From positions 1 through 64,000 of the forward strand of contig JAMCWJ010000012.1 in assembly GCA_023475105.1 (NCBI GenBank): 64,000 nt of DNA. Reading direction: 5' to 3'. Every line of letters starts with the position of its first letter. The first letter of the stretch is position 1. The notes under the pieces were generated by a model. The model was not told the origin of the DNA. It searched no databases and was given only the letters and a program-made list of their open reading frames with translations. Below, in pieces: positions 46,066 to 54,556 of this stretch. Position numbers and translations under genes: made by a program. Origin of the DNA: Nitrospirota bacterium. Its GTDB lineage: Bacteria > Nitrospirota > Thermodesulfovibrionia > Thermodesulfovibrionales > UBA9159.

Positions 46066-47549
46066 ATATTCAACAAGACCATCTTGGATTTGCCCTGCCG
46101 AATAGTAAAATTCGCAATGGCGTTTTTATCCCGAAATTTTACAATCCGGAATTATTCGCACGTCTCAGAAGACTTAAAGCGACGCATCAACTACTATCCG
46201 TTAAAGATTTAAAAGACGACGGTTATCTTTCCGTTGCTACTGGTGATGAAATAGGAAAGATGGCATATGGAACAGGCGAGATACCCTTTATAAGAACTTC
46301 TGATATCGTCAATTGGGAAGTCAAAGCTGATCCTAAACATGGAGTGAGTGAGGAACTATACTCCGCCTACTCTGCCAAGCAAGACGTGAGAGAAGGTGAC
46401 ATATTCTTTGTACGCGACGGCACCTATCTGATCGGTCAAGCTTGCCTTCTTACCAAACATGATCTCCCATGTCTTTATCAATCGCACATCCTCAAGTTTA
46501 GATTGACTAAGGCATCACCGATTTCGCCGTATCTGTTTCTGGCCTGCTTGAATGGGCCGACAGTTAAGCAGCAAATACGTTCAACTCAATTTACAGCGGA
46601 CATCATAGATACTATCGGCAATAGGTATCTTGATCTGATGATACCCGTACCCAAAGAAAGGTCCCTTCGTGTCCGCATTGCTCATGAAGTGGAATTAAAT
46701 ATAACCAAGCGAATTTCTCTTCGAGAAAGGATACGCAAAATTCCCCTGTGGGTTGAAGGACAACTCAAAAGTCTTGATGCTCCAGTTCCCGAAGACTGGT
46801 TATGGCGGACTGAGTTGGTCGGCAATCCGGGTTTTATACAAACGCTGTCGGATATTAAGGGCAGTATTTTTATTCCGAAATATTACGATCCGCAACTCGA
46901 TGACACCTTAAAAGGATTGAAACGAACGCATGAATTGGCAACACTGAATGACCTACTCAAAGACAGCGTTATCACTTGGGATACGGGAATCGAGATCGGC
47001 AAAATGGCCTATGGCACGGGGCATATACCTTTTATCCGGACATCGGATATATCGAACTGGGAACTCAAGGGTGATCCGAAACAAAGTGTCAGCGATGAGA
47101 TATATGAGGAAAACAAACAGGATGTCCAAGCGGAGGACATTTTTGTAGTTCGTGACGGAACCTACCTCGTTGGCACTTCCTGCATTTTGACGGAAAACGA
47201 TACGAAGATTCTATACTGTGGCGGTCTCTACAAGCTGCGCGTTAAGGACAAGGGAAAGCTTGATCCCTATCTGTTGCTTGCTATCCTGAACACGCCGATA
47301 GTAAGGCGACAGATGCGCGCCAAGCAGTTCACCCGTGACATTATCGACACTCTGGGCAAGCGCTTGTTTGAAGTGGTACTGCCGATTCCAAAGAATACTG
47401 AGATTCGTAAGAAAATCGCTGACGAGACTCGGCGTGTGATTGAGAAACGCGTTGAGCTTCGTAATCGTGCCAGGGAAATTGCGTTTGAAGTTGAGGGGAT
47501 CAAATTCGAAAAGATGACTGTACTGGAATCTTTAGAAGGAGAAATCTGA
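46059..47549 (+). CDS. Restriction-modification specificity (S) subunit with two homologous TRDs
   Basis: Two tandem copies of EIGKMAYGTGxIPFIRTSDIxNWExKxDPKxxVSxExY...DIFxVRDGTYLxG; overlaps methylase ORF. Confidence 0.85.
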   Translation: MVNIQQDHLGFALPNSKIRNGVFIPKFYNPELFARLRRLKATHQLLSVKDLKDDGYLSVATGDEIGKMAYGTGEIPFIRTSDIVNWEVKADPKHGVSEELYSAYSAKQDVREGDIFFVRDGTYLIGQACLLTKHDLPCLYQSHILKFRLTKASPISPYLFLACLNGPTVKQQIRSTQFTADIIDTIGNRYLDLMIPVPKERSLRVRIAHEVELNITKRISLRERIRKIPLWVEGQLKSLDAPVPEDWLWRTELVGNPGFIQTLSDIKGSIFIPKYYDPQLDDTLKGLKRTHELATLNDLLKDSVITWDTGIEIGKMAYGTGHIPFIRTSDISNWELKGDPKQSVSDEIYEENKQDVQAEDIFVVRDGTYLVGTSCILTENDTKILYCGGLYKLRVKDKGKLDPYLLLAILNTPIVRRQMRAKQFTRDIIDTLGKRLFEVVLPIPKNTEIRKKIADETRRVIEKRVELRNRAREIAFEVEGIKFEKMTVLESLEGEI

Positions 47550-47587
47550 TTTTCATTAAGCGGTAAGTTAAGGCTGGTGAGAAGGTT

Positions 47588-48163
47588 ATGACCACGGAAG
47601 GAGAAAGGACGATCGAAACGGACAATCGCTCAATCGGGCGAGGAAAACATCAAATCTCGAAGAGTCGGTCTTATCCCGTTACTCCAAATCCCATGTATAC
47701 CAAGACGATGATTCTCGATGCAACGCCGCCAATTGTGCGACGGTATGCGATGAATGAAAAGCAATTACAACTTGCCATTCTGCGGTCTAATCGGCTTGTC
47801 GATGCATTTTTGCACTTGACCTGTTATTCGATTCAGAACAATTTACGAGCGACCGTTCGAGGCATGGGACAGACTGAAATAGATGAGATTTATATCGGAC
47901 TCGATCATCAGTTTCGGCAGTTTGTCATCCCCGTACAGGCAAAGGGAAAGGATGAGCAGATAGGAATTGTGCAAATCGAGCAAGATGTGGCGGTTTGTAA
48001 GACCAAATTTCCGTCGCTCATCTGCCGTCCGGTTGCTGCCCAGTTTGTAGAGAGGGACTTGATCGCCCTGTTCGAGTTCGAACGCAGCGAAGGTATGGTA
48101 TCGATCAAGGACGAGAAACACTATCGCATTGTCCCAAATGAAATGCTCGCGATGAAGAGATGA
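47588..48163 (+). CDS. Restriction endonuclease-like protein (PD-(D/E)XK-like core)
   Basis: GMGQTEIDEIYIGLDHQFRQFVIPVQAKGKDEQIGIVQIEQDVAVCKTKFPSLICRPVAAQF; context next to M and S genes. Confidence 0.55.
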   Translation: MTTEGERTIETDNRSIGRGKHQISKSRSYPVTPNPMYTKTMILDATPPIVRRYAMNEKQLQLAILRSNRLVDAFLHLTCYSIQNNLRATVRGMGQTEIDEIYIGLDHQFRQFVIPVQAKGKDEQIGIVQIEQDVAVCKTKFPSLICRPVAAQFVERDLIALFEFERSEGMVSIKDEKHYRIVPNEMLAMKR

Positions 48164-48228
48164 AATCATATGGCGGTGAGTAAATTGAAGTCATAGTCCA
48201 ACAATATGATATATCTTAAGAGGACAAA

Positions 48229-48738
48229 ATGGCAGAAGAGTTAAAATATAATCCAGAGACGGTGAAAACAGTTTTGAATGTCCTTCAAAAAGAATTTGAG
48301 GCTGAAGAAGGAAGGCACAAATTTATTACAACGAAAGTTCAAATGATGTTGACTCTTGCCGGTATTTTGCTAACGACGATTATCTTTCTTTTTAGAACAG
48401 CGATCGAGGAAAATTGTTATTGGAAATTGAATTCAGGATTATTAACATTGTCAATACTGATAATTATTTATGCGATCTGCCTTTTCATATACGTCATAAA
48501 AGTGAAGACTTTCAGGAGAATAAAATCTGATGCCCTTGTATTTAATGCTGAGTTAGAAAAGGCTGCAACGGAAGTTGAGAGCAGACTGATTTCTACCTAT
48601 CATGAAGCCATAGAGGCTAACCGACCTATAGTTGATTATATGGCTAAAGTTTTCCAAAGAGGAACGATATTGATTGTTATCTCAATAATTCTTATTGTCT
48701 GCACTATTATTTTGGTCATTCTCACTATGAACACTTGA
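48229..48738 (+). CDS. Small multi-TM membrane protein, SLATT/PycTM-like topology, candidate effector
   Basis: About three hydrophobic segments (MMLTLAGILLTTIIFLF; LLTLSILIIIYAICLFIYVI; TILIVISIILIVCTIILVILTM) with a soluble linker; defence-island context. Confidence 0.5.
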   Translation: MAEELKYNPETVKTVLNVLQKEFEAEEGRHKFITTKVQMMLTLAGILLTTIIFLFRTAIEENCYWKLNSGLLTLSILIIIYAICLFIYVIKVKTFRRIKSDALVFNAELEKAATEVESRLISTYHEAIEANRPIVDYMAKVFQRGTILIVISIILIVCTIILVILTMNT

Positions 48739-48754
48739 TGAAGGAGGTCAACTA

Positions 48755-48952
48755 ATGAGTGATAGCGAAAAAGATTCGGGAGCGAACAATTCACAACAGA
48801 ACTCGGGTAGTGATAGTCAAGACAAACCGCAAAGCTACGGCACAGAACCTGTTCAAAAAGGCCTAAAACCATCTAAACCGAAAAGCTATGGAACGATTAG
48901 ATTGGTTGGAAGTAAAACATCTGAGTCAAATATGGAGGTGCTAGATGAGTGA
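48755..48952 (+). CDS. Small Lys/Pro/Ser-rich hypothetical protein (65 aa)
   Basis: Strong SD (gaaggaggtcaactaATG); MSDSEKDSGANNSQQ...DKPQSYGTEP...KPKSYGTIRLVGS. Confidence 0.55.
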   Translation: MSDSEKDSGANNSQQNSGSDSQDKPQSYGTEPVQKGLKPSKPKSYGTIRLVGSKTSESNMEVLDE

Positions 48953-49094
48953 AAAGAAACAAGAGCCAACGCCAACTGAAAAATCACAAGCAAAACAAGA
49001 TAAACCCAAACCTTATCCTTTAAGAAGTGTGCCACTTTCGGAGGACCCGGGCAATAGCGTCACTATAGAATATCCTGCAGAAGAAAATAACTAA
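48945..49094 (+). CDS. Small Lys/Pro-rich hypothetical protein (49 aa); not in supplied ORF track
   Basis: MSEKKQEPTPTEKSQAKQDKPKPYPLRSVPLSEDPGNSVTIEYPAEENN*; overlaps upstream ORF by 8 nt and ends 1 nt before the next ATG. Confidence 0.5.
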   Translation: MSEKKQEPTPTEKSQAKQDKPKPYPLRSVPLSEDPGNSVTIEYPAEENN

Positions 49095-49095
49095 T

Positions 49096-49973
49096 ATGGC
49101 ATTTACATCTGCAATCGATAGAACCATAGAGCACAAGCTCTTCGACGCTCTTGTCTTGTACTTCAAACATGAGAACTTCAAACTCGGTCATGGTGTTACT
49201 GACGCCCAGATTGACACAATATGCAAGGTTCTTTTGTACAGTCAGGCTGAAGAAAGCACACTGAATGAATACCGCAAGGAAGAACTTGAGATAGTCGATT
49301 ACCTCCACCTCATCTCGATTGAATTACGGAAGCAGTTGGGCCAGTACGCCACGCCCGCTGCTATCGTCAGACGCATCCTCAGGTCCGTCGGGTTCGCGTC
49401 ATCGAAAGACATTCTCTCCAAGAGACTTATAGACCCTGCATGCGGTTCAGGCGCTTTTTTAGTAGAAGCGGTTCGCGTTTACTTAAGCGCCCTCAAGAAA
49501 ACCAAGACGCCGATGCCAGAGGGGAAAGCATTATGGTTCAGCGCGTAACAGCGGACGAGCAGCCTTCGCGCATTGTGGCCTGCATATCCGAGAAGTTTTT
49601 CAAGAAGACACAAACGGGATATTTCGTTGAGAATCACCTCAATATTGTTCAACCCGGGACAAACTCAAAAGTTGATCTGTACTTTGTTCTCGGCATTCTT
49701 AACTCGGAGATCGTCGAGTTCTTTTTCCGCGCCATGAACGGCAACACGCAGGTTTCCGCCACAGAACTGAATCTTCTCCCCATACCTGTCGGCAGATACG
49801 AACGGGAAATTGCGGCCATTGCTCGAAGGATACAGGATATGAGGGATCATGAGAAAAAAGGCGCGCTTATGGAAGTCTTAAACGGAGAGGTCGCAAGGGC
49901 ATATGGGTTGGATAACGCCGATCTCACCTTCGTCAGGAAATTTCTCTCGGACAGGAGAAAAAATGACAATTGA
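49096..49973 (+). pseudogene. Internally deleted N6-adenine methylase/Type IIG-like R-M gene (N-terminal motif-I fragment plus C-terminal TaqI-like specificity fragment)
   Basis: 49096..49548 LGQYATPAAIVRRIL...LIDPACGSGAFLVEAVRVYL then stops; another frame continues QRVTADEQPSRIVACISEKFFKKTQTGYFVENHLNIVQPG...; motif IV (NPP[YF]) missing. Confidence 0.7.
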
Positions 49974-50062
49974 AGCGATCAGGACCCTATGGGGGAGCAG
50001 CGTCTGGATTGAAAATGAGCCGAATAATATCGTGCATTTTGAAAAGATGGTTGACTCGTAAC

Positions 50063-50623
50063 ATGAGCACGTACGACCTCTATAAACTCCTCAGGGAAGA
50101 ACTGAAAAACGGCTCGAGCGATCTGGTTACGCGGCAGTCGGGGCAGGTGATACGGAAGCGCATCGAGAGAGAGCTCGAAAAGGAGGAAGACGGCTCGGTC
50201 ATCGTTCTCGATTTCTCGAAGATAGGGGTCATCGACTATTCGTGCGCCGATGAGATCGTGGCAAAGCTGATTTCAAGGCTCCTCGGAGGAGAATATGGAG
50301 AAAGATATATCATCCTTGGCGGTTTGAACGAAAACCAGAAGGAGAACATCGAGGTCGCCCTTGAAAGGAAAGACCTTGCGGTGATGGCACAGATGAGGGA
50401 TGGACGCAGAACACTCATCGGGAGCCTGCACAATTATCTCCAGAAGACCCTTGAGCTCATTCTCAGGAAAGGGAAGATTACCGCCGGGGAGCTTTCTGAT
50501 ATGCTTAAGCTGCCCGCGAACACAAGCGGCACAAGGCTGTTGAACCTTCACAAAAAACGTTTGGTGAGAAGGATGGATGAAACAAGAAACGGCGGCAGGG
50601 TCTGGGTCTATGAAAAGGTCTGA
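50063..50623 (+). CDS. STAS-like (DUF4325-type) domain plus winged-helix protein
   Basis: IVLDFSKIGVIDYSCADEIVAKLISRLL...; C-terminal KGKITAGELSDMLKLPANTSGTRLLNLHKKRLVRR. Confidence 0.65.
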   Translation: MSTYDLYKLLREELKNGSSDLVTRQSGQVIRKRIERELEKEEDGSVIVLDFSKIGVIDYSCADEIVAKLISRLLGGEYGERYIILGGLNENQKENIEVALERKDLAVMAQMRDGRRTLIGSLHNYLQKTLELILRKGKITAGELSDMLKLPANTSGTRLLNLHKKRLVRRMDETRNGGRVWVYEKV

Positions 50624-50644
50624 TCCTATAAGAAGGGAATAAAC

Positions 50645-52069
50645 GTGGCGACGGCAGCATATATCATTTCGGCTATGTGTATCGGCGGGATTGTCGTATG
50701 GCTTTTCGTCTCATATCGTCTGAAAGGTTATTATTCAGCACAGACGGCAGCCCTTCAAATGGATTATTCCAATAAGCTGACGGAGTCAGAGGGCAGGGTC
50801 AAGAGCGCCGAGGCGGTGAACAACGAACTGAGGCAGCAGATCCAGCAGAAGGACACGGAGACAGACGGCCTCAGAAGAGACCTCAGGAACGAAGGGCAGA
50901 TCAAGACAGAGGCGCTCACGAGTCTGAGGGAAGCGCAAAAAAGCTTTGAGGAACAGAAGGCCCTCATTGATGTCCTGAAAAAAGAAATGACCGATACCTT
51001 CAATGCACTTTCTTCGGCGGCACTGAAGAGCAGCAGCGAAGACTTCCTGAGGCTCGCCTCCGAACACCTCGGCAAGGTCGTCGCCGATACCAAAGGAAAG
51101 CTTGGAGAGCACCAGGTCGCACTGGACGGCACGATAAAACCTCTCCAGGAAATGCTGAAGAAATACGACCAGCAGATAAAAGAGATCGAGGAAGACAGGC
51201 ATAAGAGCTTCGGCAGCCTCACGGAGCAGATCCGGGCCCTTTCGACGATGCATGAAAGGCTGCAGAAAGAGACGAACAATCTGGTCACCGCGCTCAGGAA
51301 ACCCCAGGTGAGCGGGTCCTGGGGACAGATGTCCCTGCGGCGCGCCTCCGAGCTTGCGGGAATGACCCCCTATTGCGACTTCTACGAGCAGGTGTCGGTC
51401 TCCACGGAATCGGGCAGGCTGAGGCCCGACATGATCATACGGCTTCCGAACGGCAGGGTCATCGTTGTCGACGCGAAGGCCCCTGTCGATGCCTACCTCG
51501 CGGTCGCCTCTGCGGCCAATGACGAAGAAAGAAACAAGGCGATAGCCAATTATATCGCGCAGGTAAGGAATCATATGACGGCCCTCGGTTCAAAGGCCTA
51601 CTGGGACCAGTTTGAGGAGTCTCCGGAGATCGTCATCATGTATCTTCCCGGCGAGTCCTTTTTCAGCGCGGCAATAGAACATGATCACAAGCTGATCGAA
51701 GACGGCAGCGCCAAGAAGGTGATCGTCGCGACACCCACGACCTTCATCGCCCTCCTGAAGGCGATCGCCTACGGCTGGCAGCAGGAGCAGATGACCAAGA
51801 GCGCGCAGGAAATCAGCAGGCTCGGCAAGGAATTGTACGAGAGGATGAGGACCATGGCGGGACATTTTGACGACGTGGGGTCTGCAATCGAAAAGGCTAT
51901 CGGAGCTTACAATAAGGCCGTAGGATCGTTCGAATCCCGCGTACTGCCGTCTGTGAGAAGGTTCAGGGAGCTCGGCGTCACCGGCGCCGATGAGATTCCG
52001 ATCCTTGAACAGATCGACCAGAAACCGAGGAACCTGAACCTTTTGCCGGGTCAGTCGCGTGAACTGTAA
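50645..52069 (+). CDS. rmuC: DNA recombination protein RmuC family
   Basis: Long coiled coil then GSWGQMSLRRASELAGM...RLPNGRVIVVDAKAPVDAYLA...ALGSKAYWDQFEESPEIVIMYLPGESFFSAA. Confidence 0.95.
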   Translation: MATAAYIISAMCIGGIVVWLFVSYRLKGYYSAQTAALQMDYSNKLTESEGRVKSAEAVNNELRQQIQQKDTETDGLRRDLRNEGQIKTEALTSLREAQKSFEEQKALIDVLKKEMTDTFNALSSAALKSSSEDFLRLASEHLGKVVADTKGKLGEHQVALDGTIKPLQEMLKKYDQQIKEIEEDRHKSFGSLTEQIRALSTMHERLQKETNNLVTALRKPQVSGSWGQMSLRRASELAGMTPYCDFYEQVSVSTESGRLRPDMIIRLPNGRVIVVDAKAPVDAYLAVASAANDEERNKAIANYIAQVRNHMTALGSKAYWDQFEESPEIVIMYLPGESFFSAAIEHDHKLIEDGSAKKVIVATPTTFIALLKAIAYGWQQEQMTKSAQEISRLGKELYERMRTMAGHFDDVGSAIEKAIGAYNKAVGSFESRVLPSVRRFRELGVTGADEIPILEQIDQKPRNLNLLPGQSREL

Positions 52070-52095
52070 ACTACCTTATGAAGGAGGAGGGGACT

Positions 52096-52377
52096 ATGTC
52101 GGAAAAGCTCAGTCATGAAGAATTCGTGAGGAAGGCTATCGTGAGTCTGAGGAAAGACGGCTACAAGGGGATTCACTCCGTATATTCGGGGTTCAATGAG
52201 GCGTTCAAGAAGTATTTTGCCGGCGAGAACCCCGTCGAGGTGACGAACCACCTGGCGCAGGAAGGAAAGCTCGTCATACGACCGGTCAAGGGAGGGGTTA
52301 TGTTCTACCTCCCTGAAGAGGCGCCGTCGGCAAAGAGCACGGCTGATGAGGCGCTGAAGAAGATGGGGATCGAATGA
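52096..52377 (+). CDS. Small conserved hypothetical protein, winged-helix-like
   Basis: MSEKLSHEEFVRKAIVSLRKDGYKGIHSVYSGFNEAFKKYFAGENPVEVTNHLAQEGKLVIRPVKGGVMFYLPEE; RBS and tight spacing. Confidence 0.6.
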   Translation: MSEKLSHEEFVRKAIVSLRKDGYKGIHSVYSGFNEAFKKYFAGENPVEVTNHLAQEGKLVIRPVKGGVMFYLPEEAPSAKSTADEALKKMGIE

Positions 52378-53336
52378 TGCCGATGCGCGCTGACGAGGCA
52401 AGAGAGCTGCGAAGGATATGGGGCGGATTCCAGGCGGCGCGGGTCCTCCTGACTGCAAACAATTACCGGGTCTTCGACTATCTGAAAACTCCGAAGACGG
52501 CATCCGCAGTAGCGGCAGCCCTGAAAACCGACAAAAGAGCGGCAGAGATACTCATGGACGCGCTGACGGGACTCGGACTCCTTCAAAAGACCGGCGTGAA
52601 ATATCGGAATACGCCTCTCTCCGCTCGTCTCCTCGTCAGAGACAGCCCGCGGTACCAGGGCGACATCATACGCCATGCCGACATCCTCTGGAAAAACTGG
52701 TCGGGCCTCGACTCGGTGATAAGGACGGGCAGGCCGCATCGGGCGGCCCACGAGCAGGAATCCTTCATCAGGGGGATGCACAACCTCGCAGTGTTCAAGG
52801 CGGAAAAAGTGATGCGTACCATCGGGCTGCGGGGCGTCAAGACCGCCCTCGATCTCGGCGGCGGTCCCGGGACCTATGCGATCGAGATGGCAGGGAAAGG
52901 CGTGAAGGTCACTCTTTTCGACAGGCCCGAGACGATAAGGATCGCGAGGTCGGTAGTCAAGAAGTCGGGAGCAAAAGAGATAACTTTTCTCCGGGGGGAC
53001 ATCCTCACGGACGATATAGGAGGAGGGTACGACCTGATATTCATCAGCCATGTGCTCCACTCCTGCTCAGAAGAGGAGAGCTTCCGGATAATCCGGAAAT
53101 CCCGTGCCGCCCTGAACCCGGGCGGAAGGATCGCGGTCCAGGAATTCTTCATCGAAAAGGACCGGACGCGGCCCGTCCGGAGCGCGCTCTTCTCGGTCAA
53201 CATGCTTGTGAATACGCCTGCGGGGAGATGCTATTCGTCTCAGGAAATCGGGCGGTGGCTCTCGCGGGCCGGGTTCGGGCAGATTCAGGAAAAAATGAGG
53301 GAAGATACGGTCCTCGTTCTCGGGAGAAAACGCTAG
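52374..53336 (+). CDS. SAM-dependent O-methyltransferase-like protein with N-terminal dimerisation wHTH
   Basis: KTALDLGGGPGTYAIEMAGKG...LIFISHVLHSCSEEESFRIIRKSRAALNPGGRIAVQEFF. Confidence 0.88.
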   Translation: MMPMRADEARELRRIWGGFQAARVLLTANNYRVFDYLKTPKTASAVAAALKTDKRAAEILMDALTGLGLLQKTGVKYRNTPLSARLLVRDSPRYQGDIIRHADILWKNWSGLDSVIRTGRPHRAAHEQESFIRGMHNLAVFKAEKVMRTIGLRGVKTALDLGGGPGTYAIEMAGKGVKVTLFDRPETIRIARSVVKKSGAKEITFLRGDILTDDIGGGYDLIFISHVLHSCSEEESFRIIRKSRAALNPGGRIAVQEFFIEKDRTRPVRSALFSVNMLVNTPAGRCYSSQEIGRWLSRAGFGQIQEKMREDTVLVLGRKR

Positions 53337-53380
53337 GTCTCATGTATCGCAGAGCGAGGCACGGTTTGTCTGTCCCAGGC

Positions 53381-53468
53381 TGTCATTCCCGCCCGACACG
53401 AATCCTCGTCGGGGTATTGAAGGGAAATACAGCGGGAGGGGAGAGATTCGGGACAAGCCGGAATGACA
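53381..53468 (+). repeat. REP core-only copy F, immediately upstream of nadD
   Basis: tgtcattcccgcccgacacgaatcctcgtcgggg...gggagagattcgggacaagccggaatgaca. Confidence 0.65.
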
Positions 53469-53480
53469 GGAGTTGACCCC

Positions 53481-54158
53481 ATGGGTGACAATGACAGAAT
53501 CGGCATAATGGGAGGGACCTTCAATCCGATACACTACGGACATCTCAGGGTCTCCGAAGAAGTGAGGGAAGGAATCGGCCTTGGAAAAGTGCTTTTCGTC
53601 CCTTCGGGAAACCCTCCGCTGAAGGCCAGGGACCTGGCTCCGGCGGAACACCGGTTCGAGATGGCCAGACGCGCGGTAGCGACGAACCCGCATTTCGAAC
53701 TGTCGGACATCGAGTGCAGGGAGCAGAAAAAATCATACACCGTCGAAACACTCGCAGCCCTTCGAGCGATGCACCCCGGAAAGGAGTTCTATTTCATCCT
53801 CGGGATCGATTCCTTCCTCGAAATCCCCTCGTGGCACCGGCCTGAAAAGCTCCTGGAACTGACGAATTTTGTGGTGGTATCGCGGCCCGGCTTCAGCTTC
53901 TCGACGGTTGCGCCGTGGGTACGTGCGGATCTGTCCCTGCTTTCCTCGCTGGATACTTCCGGGCGTGCCGTGTTTAAGGGCAGTCTCAGAAACGGCAGGG
54001 ACGTGTACCTGATGAATGTCACCTCCCTGCCCATATCGGCAACGACCATCAGAGGGCTCATACGAAAGGGAAAAAGCGTAAAATACCTGTTGCCAGAGAG
54101 TGTGGAATACTTTATAATTTCTCATAAGCTGTATTCGGAAGGGAGTGATCACCTTTAG
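53481..54158 (+). CDS. nadD: Nicotinate-nucleotide adenylyltransferase
   Basis: IGIMGGTFNPIHYGHLRVSEEV...LGIDSFLEIPSWHRPEKLLEL...LPISATTIRGLIRKGKSVKYLLPESVEYFI. Confidence 0.95.
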   Translation: MGDNDRIGIMGGTFNPIHYGHLRVSEEVREGIGLGKVLFVPSGNPPLKARDLAPAEHRFEMARRAVATNPHFELSDIECREQKKSYTVETLAALRAMHPGKEFYFILGIDSFLEIPSWHRPEKLLELTNFVVVSRPGFSFSTVAPWVRADLSLLSSLDTSGRAVFKGSLRNGRDVYLMNVTSLPISATTIRGLIRKGKSVKYLLPESVEYFIISHKLYSEGSDHL

Positions 54159-54556
54159 AAGCTAAGGAAAAGGCGCTTGAAGCTGCAAGGTTCGCATCAG
54201 CGAAGAAAGCAAAGGACATTCTTATCCTTGAACTCAGGGATTTGACCATTTTCACGGACTATTTCGTTATCTGCTCCGGAGAAAGCACGACCCAGGTAAA
54301 AGCGATCGCCGAGCATATCGAGTCTGAATTCGCGAAGCAGGCTGTCAAGCCGCTCTCGACGGAAGGCGTCCGCTATGCGCACTGGATCCTGCTGGATTAC
54401 GGCGATGTCATCGTCCACGTCTTTGAAGAGGAGACGCGGGCGTACTACGAGCTGGAGAAACTCTGGCTCGACGCACCGAAGATTCCCCCTGAGGAGAACG
54501 ATCGCGCCGATGTGCGGAACGTCCCGCCGGAAACGGACGAGAGGCTTAGTCCCTGA
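54155..54556 (+). CDS. rsfS: Ribosomal silencing factor RsfS (start codon unclear)
   Basis: In-frame reading (X)EAKEKALEAARFASAKKAKDILILELRDLTIFTDYFVICSGESTTQVKAIAEHIE...VRYAHWILLDYGDVIVHVFEEETRAYYELEKLW; no ATG/GTG/TTG at the expected N-terminus. Confidence 0.85.
   Translation, partial: LEAKEKALEAARFASAKKAKDILILELRDLTIFTDYFVICSGESTTQVKAIAEHIESEFAKQAVKPLSTEGVRYAHWILLDYGDVIVHVFEEETRAYYELEKLWLDAPKIPPEENDRADVRNVPPETDERLSP

Noticed and set aside
49963-50061. 32-aa ORF MTIEAIRTLWGSSVWIENEPNNIVHFEKMVDS between the methylase remnant and the STAS gene
   Set aside because: Too short, no family recognised, likely remnant at the island edge
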